From Pseudocercospora fijiensis CIRAD86 (taxonomy: Eukaryota; Ascomycota; Dothideomycetes; Mycosphaerellales; Mycosphaerellaceae), in NCBI RefSeq assembly GCF_000340215.1, contig NW_006921540.1, positions 3,549,402 through 3,613,401 of the forward strand: a DNA stretch of 64,000 nucleotides, written 5' to 3'. The position numbers and the translations under genes are program-made. This document shows, in pieces, positions 49,047 through 59,269 of this stretch; positions within the stretch are counted from its first letter, which is position 1, and each line of letters begins with the position of its first letter. A model generated the notes under the pieces. That model did not search any database. It was given only the letters and a program-made list of their open reading frames with translations, and was not told where the DNA came from.

Positions 49047-49640
49047 TTAATAGATACTAGCAATACTTAACGATAGTTCGGAGTTACTTATTATAAGTAA
49101 GCGTTAAGCTAAACAGCTTAGGCTACTAATAAACAGAGACATTTCCCTCGGTATATAGGGAGTAAATAGAGAGATTGCGCTAGTAGGTGCCTACTATAAT
49201 ATTGTAGCAGACGTCTTCGGTATATGCTTTTCCCTTACCTTCTAGATTGCCGCCGACCTAAATACGCTAATTATTCTAGGTCGACTATAGTCTCGTATAA
49301 TCCGGGGTATCTAGCGCAACTACGACGATAGCTCCTAGGAGGGAACTATTACTAACTAGAAGGGCAACCGAGTTGTATTTACTAGTTATATCGGAAACAC
49401 TAGCTACAAGTCCTACGAGGATATCCTTGCTACTTCTAAACGGTCTTCGGGAAACGCTACGGCGCGGTTATAAGACCGGCAATCTGCGCTATAAGTTAGT
49501 ATAGCTTTAATAGGTTATATCTAGAAGTGCGCCGCTCTGTACGTTAAGGTAAGTTTCTAGGTTCTATACTAAGAAGACGAATGCTCGAAGCGATAGCGAG
49601 TATAATATAACGACTACCTACTATACAAGTTAAGGTAATA
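49047..49640 (+). pseudogene. LG2 gag-protease, last piece (protease)
   Basis: LG2 resumes here after LG3. The protease active site reads LNDSSELLIISKR near 49,065-49,110. The second acidic residue is kept here, while LG1 and LG3 have Asn. LIILGRL follows near 49,270. The 3' end is approximate. Confidence 0.82.
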
Positions 49641-49717
49641 ATGCTATCTTATATATCGCTAGAGGTATTATTACCGGAGGCGGGTCTACCCGAACTAACT
49701 AATTAGAGCGCGAGTCT

Positions 49718-49740
49718 AATACTACCCCGGGGGTATTATT
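49718..49740. repeat. CCCCGGGG palindrome, LG2 site b (gag-protease/pol junction)
   Basis: Arms AATACTACCCC and GGGGTATTATT around one G. CTAACTAATTAGAG lies just upstream. Confidence 0.85.
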
Positions 49741-52700
49741 ACAAATCTAACGTTTTCGCCGGCGTTATAAATTAGGACTACTAGCTATATACCTATCGAC
49801 TTAAGGAAACTTCTAAAGAGGTTTACGCGCTGTTTTGTTACGCTAATCTCTAGGCCTAGCGATAAAGAGAGAGAGCTCGGGTTCTATAATCGATTAGAGT
49901 ATATACCCTATATAAGAGAGTAGCTAATAAGATTAAGCCCGTAAAGGGCAGCGTATATATTACCGATAGGTCTAATCCTAGCGGAAATCCTAACTAGCGA
50001 CAAAAGTGCCTTAATTAGGAGGCGACACTACTACCTAGGGATAGCCCGTACGATTAGAGATACATTACTAAAAAGTTCTCTACTATTCCTAGGGGTTTAA
50101 GGCTAATACCGGAAAGGCTTACGAAAATCAAACCTAGTATAGAGCTTACGGAACTTAAACTAGACCTACTATACGAGCTTCTATATAATCGCGAAGCCGT
50201 ATTAGTATATAACTTCACTTACCTAGGTAGAATTAATCCGGAGGTTGCCCCTCCGTAGAGGATCCGAACGATCGAATATAAGCCTTAGGCTTACCTAGGT
50301 TTTAAGCTAAACCTAAGCCTACGAGGTATAGTTAAGGATATAATACGGTAGCGCGTAAAGGCCGGTACGCTAGAGCCTTCCTATACCTCGTATCGCAATC
50401 TATATTTCCTAGTTTAGAAGAAGATAGCTCCTAGGGAACTAAAGAAGTACCGCCTAATTAACGCTATATAAAAGTTTAATATAGTTACGATTAAGGATAC
50501 TAACCTTCCTCTAGAAACTAATAGGTTCTCGGAAGCCTTTGCTAACTATATTATAGCCTTACTAGTTAATGTTTTCTCGGGCTACGACTAGATTCCTCTC
50601 TACCCTAATAGCCGAGACCTTACTAGCTTCGAAACCCCTCTTAGGCTATATAGACAAACTACCCTTCCCTAAGGGGCGACTAACTTAGTAGCTTAGTTCG
50701 TTCGTATTATAAACTAAGTCCTCGCAGCCTATATCTCCTATATAGCGATGCCTTTCCTCGACGACATCGGTATTAAGGGCCCTAAAACTAGGTATAATAA
50801 TAAAGAAGTAGAGCCTAGCATCCGTAGGTTCTTTCTCGAATATATCCGGAACCTCGATAGTGTCCTCTACGACCTAGAGCGAGCTAATCTAACGGTCTAT
50901 AGAGAAAAGCTTTAGCTTATATATAAGCGAATAAACATTGTCGGGTTTGTAACCGATAAAAACGGCCGCTATCCTAATAATATACGAGTCCTAAAGATCG
51001 TATCCTAGCCGGATCCTACCTATTAGAAGGATGTCCGAACCTAGCTTAAAGTAGTCTCCTACTTCCGTATCTAGGTCGAGAACTTTATATTAGTATATAA
51101 GCCCTTATACGCCTTACTTAAGAAGGATGCTAAATTCGAATAGACCTCCGTTTACTAAGCGGCTAAGGATACGGTAACTAAGGCACTCGTTAGCGCACCT
51201 ATACTTATATCTATTAACTACTCCGAGGGTACGGGTTTAATAGTTGTTACTATCGACTCGAGCGGAGAAGGCTATAGCGAGATACTAATATAGTATAACC
51301 GTAAGGAGCTATCCTTACGTTACCCTATTAGGTACAACTTAGGACTATAGAAACAGATCGAGGCCCGATACGATACTAGCAAGCGGGAATGCCTTAGAGT
51401 CTATAAGGCTCTAAAGAAGTTCCGACTATAGCTCTTTAGTATATTCTTTCGCCTAGAAATCGATACTTAGACGCTAGTCTATTAGCTTAACTATATAGCC
51501 TCCGACCTACTAAACTCTACGATAGCTCGGTAGGTTGCCTAGATCTATTTGTTTAACTTCGACGTCTTCTATATTCCTAGGAAGAAGCATACTAGACTAG
51601 ATAGCCTTTCTAGGAGGCCTACTATAGAAGAGGATATTGCCGAAATAATAGAAGAAGAAGATATCGACGCAGTTATTAACCGTACCTTCTTTACTACCTT
51701 CTATATTAATGCTATGCCGGTACTTACTAGGTCTACTACCGACAACTAGCCTAGTAACTAACCTAATAAACCTAACGGGCAGCCTAACGGTTAGGCTAAC
51801 AAGGACCCTACTACTAATAGTAATAACTAGGCTAAAGCTAAGGCGGATAAATTAGATAGAGATAATATCCTTAATAGGGTCTACTCCGACGACTCCTATT
51901 ATATCGCCTACTTCCTAACCTATATAAAGAAAGCGCCTAGTCTATCGAAGAGTTAATATCGTCGGGTTATTAGCTATTCTCGACGGTTCCTAGTTAAAGA
52001 TCGCACCCTCTAGCGATAGGCTATAGTTAATACGCTACTTTAGCGTATTATTAACGACCTAGCAGCCCGATAAGAAATCCTTCGTTCCGTTTATAATAAG
52101 CTCGGCTACCGAGCGGCGGAGGGTACCTTCGATATTCTTCGTCGGCGCTACTAGTAGGACGGCGTATAGGCTAATATCTCCCGTTACTATAAGAGCTACC
52201 CTAAGTACAATTTTAGGAATAGCTACCGACGTCCCGGAGAGCTACGTATTCCTACTACCTAATTAGTCGGAGAGCGATAGTATAGCGATAGGGTCTATCT
52301 TAGTCGTAATAATAGCTTATATATTATTCGAGAGGGTCTTTCTCGATAGCCGGAGGCCTATTATTTCTATAAGGGCTGCGGCGCTATTAATGCTCGTAAT
52401 ATAGCTACCTTCTTATTTAAAGATCTGTTTTGCCGCTAGGGAACACCTTACGAGATTATCTTAGACAACGCTACGAACAATATAGCTAAAGAAGTTTAAG
52501 CGCTACTTGTTTCGTATAGGGCGAAAAGCGTTCGCATCTCCCTATACTATCTCTAGTCGAATGCTATTATTAAGCGTAGCTATCGGTCTTTAATTAATGC
52601 CCTATCTAAGATAACTAATAGAGGGGATAGGTCGGTTCCTATCTCTACCCGCGTCCTAGCCCTTCTCTAGGCGGATCGAACTACTATTATCGATACGACT

Positions 52701-53489
52701 AGACTTACGCTAGTAGAGCTTATAATTAGGAGGGACGCCGTTCTTCCTATTAAGTTGTCCTATCGTATATATAGCGTTTACGATTAGGGGTCTATTCGTA
52801 CGAGGGTAGATCTTCTTACCCTACGGGCTAAGGCTCTTAAGGATATAACTACGACTTCTTAGGAGGGTCTTGCTCGATAACGGCGCCTTCGTAAAGAGGC
52901 TAAGCAGTATTTTAATAACTATAATACTATTAATTAGGAACCTCTAAAGGTTAGCGATATAGTTCTCTTATACTAGTCTAAGCTAGAATATAGTTACTCC
53001 TATAAGCTAGCCTTTAAATAGAAAGGGCCTTATAGAGTATAGGAGGTCCTTTACGATAGGTCTACGTACCGACTTTAGGAACTTAATAGTGCTACCTTAA
53101 AGTACTCGTACCCCCGGGCTAACCTAAAGAAGATCGTCGAATTAAGAGAGCCTACCCGCCCTCCCCCGACCGAGGAGGAAGTTAATGCCTCTATAGACCC
53201 TCTACCGACCTTAGATGCCTATCGAGAAGAGGATCCGGCCGCGATTATAGATCCTGTTCTACCTAACAACTATACGTATCCCTAGATACGTCTAAGTAAG
53301 CTATTAGGAATAACTTATAAATAAAGGGAGGGTTATATACGTATTAATTGCGCGTAGAGCATTTCCGATATTAATTCCGATAGTAAACTAGACTTCTAGC
53401 TATCTAACTCTAACTCTAAGGAGGAACTCGACTAGTCTAGCGACGAAGACTGCCTAGAATTATAGCTAGACGATCCCGAGACTAAATAA
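49741..53489 (+). pseudogene. LG2 pol: RT, RNase H, integrase
   Basis: One frame from just after palindrome b (KLGLLAIYLST near 49,770) to TAA at 53,487-53,489, not broken by the DNA transposon seen in LG3. RT box MPFLDDIGIKGP at 50,748-50,783. RNase H end FNFDVFYIPRKKHTRLDS at about 51,552-51,605. Integrase zinc finger GYRAAEGTFDILRRRYY near 52,110-52,160. The second catalytic Asp is intact (IILDNATNNIAKEV, about 52,458-52,500). The Glu is Lys, as in LG3. The RT-RNase H-integrase order places it in Ty3/gypsy, and there is no chromodomain at the end. Confidence 0.92.
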
Positions 53490-53741
53490 TTGCTTATCTT
53501 TCCCTACCTCTACTACGTTACTTTCCTTGCCTCTATTAACCGTTCTCCGCGCTGTTAATACAATGCTGCCCTATAGCTTTAGTCCTTACTACCTATTCCT
53601 ACGGATATTAATACTTATAGTTGTTGCCCTCTTTTGCCTTTACTTTGTCTATTATATTGCTCTTTTGCTTTCGATTAATATTAATATAGCTTTACTCATT
53701 TTATTTTTCCTTAGATAGAACTATACGAGGTGTGTTTTCCT

Positions 53742-53764
53742 AATAATACCCCGGGGGTAGTATT
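53742..53764. repeat. CCCCGGGG palindrome, LG2 site c (after pol)
   Basis: Core arms AATAATACCCC and GGGGTAGTATT. Outer TTCCT and AGGAA extend the pairing. Confidence 0.88.
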
Positions 53765-54193
53765 AGGAAGATAGCCGAACCTAACCCTCTACCCTTCTAG
53801 GACTACTTCCCTCTAGATTCCTAGACTCTAGCAACTATCCTTAGGTATTAACTATAATAAGATACTTTACTAGAGGAGACTGTTCCTGCCCTAATTAGTA
53901 CTAGTTACGTAGGATACTAAGAAAGGGAGGTTCCCTATCCCTCTCCCTTTCTACCGCTTAGATAGATATAGCAACCTAGGCCTATAGCCTCTAAGAATAG
54001 GGACCTTAGGTTGTTAAGCTTAGTGTTTAGAAGAAGGAAGAAAGTAAACGCATAGACTACCTTTACGTACTTGCTAATATAAAAGGTAATACTATACCTA
54101 TAACGGTAGTACTATAGGCTAATATACCGACGAATTAGCTACGCTAGGACTAGGCGACTTGCTCCTCGTTACTAAGTATCTCTAGGAAAAGCT

Positions 54194-54216
54194 AATACTA
54201 CCCTAGGGGTATTATT
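54194..54216. repeat. CCCCGGGG palindrome, LG2 site d (before ORF3)
   Basis: Reads AATACTACCCT, A, GGGGTATTATT. Confidence 0.8.
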
Positions 54217-54623
54217 AGTTCCGCTAGCCTTACTACTATAGATTCCTACTAAGGACTCGAACTAACTAGTTACATTTCGAGCGCGCGAGTATCTACGATA
54301 GCTAAAGGTTAATAAAGGCGCGTAGTCGCTACTAGTAATTAGCTAGATCGATTATTAAACTTTAGCCTACCCTAATAATAAAGAAGTCTCGTATATAGCT
54401 TTACTTTTATATATAGCCGTTATCCGTTTGCTTTACCGGAATATACGGACTACGTTACCTTCGTACTATATTTAAAGCGAGCTTCCTAAGCTCCTTCTTC
54501 TACTCGATTACTAACTACCTCGCTACCGCCCTACTACCCCCCCCCCTCTATCTAAACCCTTTAATTATTATTGTTAAATAACAAACACTTTATAAGCTCG
54601 TTTCTAAGCCGCTTCGGTCGACT

Positions 54624-57353
54624 ATGTCTTCCGACGCCCCGAATCCGCTAGGCGCTAGTAGTAGCGGCGACCTACCTATCCCTATTAACCTAAGCCTAGC
54701 CGCCCTAGTCCCGATCGAAGCCCTATCCGATAGCGTCTTAGCTACTACAACTAGTCTCGAGTACTGCTTTTAGATCGTTACTACTCTCGAAGATCTTTAA
54801 GAGAAGATCGAGAACGCTCGTACCCTACTACGCGTTATTAATAGGAATATTAAGAAGGCTACTATCTTAGTTACGTATAGTATAAACAACCTACGTTAGT
54901 CTATTAGTAAGCGTGTCTTTAAGCGCGACGTTCTTAACGATATAGATATTTAGTAAGCCTTTCCTATCGTCTATAGCCTCGAGATAGCCGGTACCTAGAT
55001 CCGCTTACGCTTTAAGACCCTCGATTAGGCCTTCGAATATTAGGGAGGACTAAGCAGTCTTCCTAAGAGCCTTATTAACTTCGCCTACGGTAGACAAGAG
55101 CGTACTAAGTAGGTCTCTTCGTTCGTTAATAAGTATAAGGTCTGTCGTTAAGGCGCCGAGTACCTTTCCCGTACTATAATCTATCGAGTATCTACCGCTA
55201 GTAAGAAGGTAGGCAAGCAGTTACTTAACTTGTCCTTTACGCTTAACGACTTTACGATAGCCTACTAGAAGCGGTATAACGATGCAATTGTCTAGGTCGA
55301 TCTTAATATATAGACTACTAAGGATCTACTAAAAGAGAAGGGCTATCGTATTAATAGTATAGGCTTTATTGTTAAAGGCTAAGAGGCTCCTATCGTTAAT
55401 GTCCTTAAACGTAAGGTTCTTCGTCTAGAAATAGAGGCCGATATAGCTGCTAGTCTTACGCTCGCTATAGAGATATAAGCTAAGGACCGTCGCTCGACCT
55501 ATAACTATAAGGTTCCTTAAGAAGTTAAAGACGAGCGCGCTAAGGCCGAAGTAGCGCGTAAGAAGGCACTATACGCTCGCTAGGCCCTCCGTAAGGCTAC
55601 TAAGAAGTCTAGCACTCATTCTAGTACTAACTATAGTAACTCGGATATTAATATACTAGATATGCTACTAGAAGATATCTCCTCCGAAGGCTCCTTTAGC
55701 GAGTATAGGAATAGAGGCCTCTCGCCGACCCTATTAACTAAGAATATCTATAGTTCCTATAAGGGCGACTCTATTGCGTACCTTATTACTAAGATCGATA
55801 TAGTTCCTAAGGCCGATATAGGCAAAGCTCCTACCGCCCTATCTATCTATTAATAGCTCGACGACCTTAGTAAGCTAGGTAAAGAGCGTTTTACTATATA
55901 TGCTAACTATATTAAGAAGGCCGCTAAGGTCTATAGTCTCTACGCTAGTACTAAGACGAATGTTCTTATCGGCCGCCTATTAAAGATTAGACGCAAGATT
56001 GCTAATTAGAATGCCTTTACTACCCTTAAGACTAATTATACTAACTAGTTTCCTAGACGTCCTACTGCCGCGCTAACCTCCTTAGGACTCTACGCATTTA
56101 ACCCTACTAGCGCTATTACTCGCGATCTTACGCTAACTAATCGTTAGTGCAAGTTAATCGCTAGTATTCTCGGCTAAGGCACCTCCTTCGACCGCTTTCG
56201 CTAGACTAGTAATACTATCTTCCCTCGAGTCTTTAGTTAGATACAATCGCCTCGTAGAGCGTACCTTTCTCCTATTATCGACTTAATATAGAAGGAATTT
56301 CGTATATACTTTTAGTATATACGTAAGCTGCCTAAGTCTAAGCAGGAAGGCCGCAATGCCCTTTAAACCTATAGTATAAGCAACTAAATCGTCCGTTAGT
56401 ATCCCGCCTTATAGCTTTTAGCCGTTACCCTTCGACCTAATTATATATACGAGCTTATCTCCGTCCCTAAGCCTACTAAGTACTTTAAGGTAGGTAAAGG
56501 CGGTTATAAGAACTGCCCTACTAAGGAGACTTCTCGTCTCGGATAAGACATAGTTAAGCTCGTAGCTAGTAAGGGTGCTAGCTATCTACGTATTAAGGTT
56601 TCCCTTATATCTAAGGATAAGACCGCCTATTTAACTATTATCGAGGGCATATACGAACTAGAAGTCTTCGATAACTAGGTTAAGAAACTTATAGGCCGTA
56701 ACCTAGTTCTACTAAGCAAGATCGGCAAGCTTACTAATAAGCACCTTACTAATAACGACCTCGAGTATATATTCGATAGTTAGCCTAACGAAGGCGAGGT
56801 AGCTTAGTAGATCCTTAACCCTCTAAAGGAGTGCGAAGTCTCTATTTAGATACTATACCTTCTATATAGTAATCTAAAGGCTAAGAGCGACTATATATTA
56901 ATCGACCTAGGCTACTCTCGCGTTATCGACAGTACTAAGATTAAAGGCTACGATAACTTAACCGTCTCTAAGGTTGCTAAGGCATACCGCAATCTAACCG
57001 CTCTTCTAGGTTCGAATACCTTCGTACTATTCGCCTTCCCTACGGCTATCTTAGTCGAAGGTCTTAGTTGCATTTCCGATGCCCTAGTCGGTAGAATTCC
57101 TTAGTTAAGTTACGTTATTTAGAACGAAGTTAAATAGATCCTCTAGTTTAGTAAAGAGGAGCTTAGGGAATATCTATACGAGTAGGAGAACGCTACGTAG
57201 GATAAGGCTACTAACCTCCTCGTTAATTAGGCTTACTACGAGGCTAAGTGCTTCGGTACTAATAGCTTTAATATCTATAGAGGAGTTTAGGAGAATCGAC
57301 TAGCTAATAAGGTTATTGCTAGTAAGGATTATAGTAGATTAAAGCAATAGTAA
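54624..57353 (+). pseudogene. LG2 ORF3, 909 codons plus stop, unrecognised protein
   Basis: Intact ATG at 54,624 (MSSDAPNPLGASSSGDLPIP), stop TAA at 57,351-57,353, no frameshift. The same succession as in LG1 and LG3: Ser/Pro/Leu-rich N-terminus, a basic helical stretch (ARTLLRVINRNIKKATILV near 54,810-54,865), a Lys/Ala/Arg-rich presumed coiled coil (55,520-55,610), DISSEGSFSEYRNRGLSP (55,673-55,726), and a C-terminal region with LLSKIGKLTNKHLTNNDLEY (about 56,710-56,770) and VLFAFPTAILVEGLSCI (about 57,026-57,075). Two residues differ from LG1 at the N-terminus, so the copies had diverged before or alongside RIP. Function unknown. Confidence 0.82.
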
Positions 57354-57411
57354 GGCGTAGTAGATTAGTTGCTTAGGAAATTGTTTCTATATATTAATAG
57401 AATCTAGGAAT

Positions 57412-57434
57412 AATGCTACCCTAGGGGTATTATT
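57412..57434. repeat. CCCCGGGG palindrome, LG2 site e (after ORF3)
   Basis: Reads AATGCTACCCT, A, GGGGTATTATT, 58 bases past the ORF3 stop. Upstream flank CTAGGAATAATGC. Confidence 0.85.
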
Positions 57435-57546
57435 ACGGAGTCTCTAAAAAATAGCCTTAGCTAAGATGCCTAAGGTTACTACATAACTGTTTGTTTTAAG
57501 CGCGCATTATAATACGTATCTAGTTAGATACGAAGAAAGGGAGGGA

Positions 57547-57825
57547 TATTAGCTAGTAACCGGCCCTATATCTATAGGCTAAGTTTGAGCCTATATAAGA
57601 GGCCTCCTTCGGCATAGGAGACAAATTATTAACCTCGTATAGCACATTGTTTATATTACACTTCTATAATGCCTATATTGTAGGGCTCTAATTATTAGCC
57701 TAAGCGACTGCCTTGTTATCCTATTATACTAAACATAGCTGCCTATATTGTTATAGGTTATATTACCCTCGGTTGCCTATACTATTGCTGCTAGTAGTAG
57801 TAGTAGTATTAGTTTCCGTCCTTTA
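57547..57825 (+). repeat. LG2 3' LTR
   Basis: 279 bp. It carries the LG2-specific CCTCCTTCGG variant and is followed by ATAG. The polypurine tract GAAGAAAGGGAGGGA precedes it. Confidence 0.94.
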
Positions 57826-57829
57826 ATAG

Positions 57830-59150
57830 CCTATATACTACGCGCAATATATAACAATTAACGTATTCTATTACTAACTACAATACGTATAACCTTTTAA
57901 AGGGATAAGGTATATAGGAAGGGACTTATTAAGCGAAACAATAACAGCTTATTCGCTAAAGCGATACTTATTAGTACCTAGACAATAATAGAGTATAACC
58001 GCGCCCTTAGTATTAGAGATACTGCGAAAAAAAAAGGTTGTCAAGCGCGTTATAGTCGTATAGCAATATTAATACGCTTGCTAGAAGAGGAGGCGTACTA
58101 TAGTCGGATAACAGTCTTAATACGCTTTCGGATCGGTGCGTACTGCAGTCGAATAGCAGTCTTAATACGTAAAGGGCTACAGTCGTATAGTAGTAAAGAC
58201 TAAGACTAAGACTAAGACTAAGCGCCTTTAGGCTTAAGTATATAGTATACTAGAGGCCCTTATATAACGACTAAGGTTATTATAACTAACAGTTGTAACA
58301 AAGGCGTTACGCCGACTTAACTAGATACGCGTATATTATCCTATAAAGAATCCGAACGTAGGAAGCCTATAGCCGCTACTTAAGGTGTACCTTACTAAAG
58401 AGTTTTTACCGAGTTAGACCTATAGCAATACTACGAACCTATTAACCTACGAACTTATTAACCTACTTAGTAGGAGAGTCGCTATCGAGCCGCTACTTAA
58501 GGTATACCTTACTAAAGAGTTTTTACCAAGTTAGACCGTTAGCCGTATTATAGGTGTACCTTACTAAAGAGTTTTTACCTCCGCTAATCTATCTAAGACC
58601 TCTATAGTTTGTACTAAGACTGCGATATTCTAATAATAACCTTAACTATACTCTTTCGGTTAAATGCGTAGTCGGCGCCCGCTAAAGCTATAGAAAACAC
58701 CTACTCGCTAGGAGAGTCGCCTCGCAACGTCTTACTTAGCAAAGCCTATCGGAGACTAAACCTCGAAGAGAAAGGACTAAACAAACTCTACTAATTAAGG
58801 AACCTTAACTATTAGACAAGCGGCTCTATCGGTAGCAAGCCGCAGAACTAGCAAGGAATAGTATTAATCGCTATAGAGCTACCTATATGCGACAAAGAGG
58901 TATCGATACTATTATATACGCCGATAGCTAGTATATTGCTAGGGGTATTAGTATATTAGTATATATATAGAAGAAGACGAAGAAGAAGAAGTTAAGGTTA
59001 GAAAGCGGGTATCTATATGCGCCTTATAGGTAAGGTCGGCCTCTACTAATAAGATTGCGCTATTTACGCTATAATAGCAAGGCAATAATAACGGCTATAT
59101 ATTACCGCACTTTTAAAGTAATAGCCGCCGACTGCTAGGTAAGTGCCTAA
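57830..59150. other. RIP-mutated region without a recognised gene, with short dispersed repeats
   Basis: Three imperfect copies of a block built on AGTCTTAATACG lie at about 58,045-58,190. A (GACTAA)n run stands at 58,198-58,222. TTACTAAAGAGTTTTTACC occurs three times (58,391, 58,509 and 58,561), the first two within a longer repeat. A GAAGAAGA tract is near 58,970. No coding frame was identified. Confidence 0.55.
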
Positions 59151-59259
59151 GGCTATACTAGCACTAGAGGCTATGCTAGCACTAGAGGCTATACTAGTAC
59201 TAGAGGCTATACTAGTACTAGAGGCTATACTAGTACTAGAGGCTATACTAGTATACTAG
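59151..59259. repeat. 18-bp tandem repeat
   Basis: About six copies of GGCTATACTAGTACTAGA, itself containing the palindrome CTAGTACTAG. Confidence 0.85.
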
Positions 59260-59269
59260 CTATATACTT

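Larger units (their letters stand above)
53490..54623 (+). other. LG2 spacer between pol and ORF3
   Basis: 1.13 kb, non-coding. Palindromes at 53,742 and 54,194. A C-rich run stands at about 54,535-54,548. Confidence 0.7.
25200..57825 (+). mobile_element. LG2: 12.3-kb three-ORF Ty3/gypsy element, split by CV2 and LG3
   Basis: The LTRs at 25,200-25,478 and 57,547-57,825 belong to one element although 32 kb apart. Both carry the variant CCTCCTTCGG with GGAGACAAATTAT, where LG1 and LG3 have CCTCCTTCTATA. ATAG flanks both ends (25,196-25,199 and 57,826-57,829). Removing CV2 and LG3 leaves about 12.3 kb in the right order: gag-protease (three pieces), pol, ORF3. This is the oldest layer of the right-hand nest. 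Confidence 0.94.

Noticed and set aside
53527..53718. Hydrophobic 63-codon ORF between LG2 pol and ORF3, possibly membrane-spanning
   Set aside because: The same region in LG1 and LG3 does not keep the frame. Leu, Ile and Tyr richness is typical of RIP-mutated T/A-rich DNA.
49047..57825. 49-57.8 kb as a separate 5'-truncated LG element
   Set aside because: It has no 5' LTR of its own. Its sequence continues precisely from 35,783, and its 3' LTR matches the LTR at 25,200, so it is the remainder of LG2.
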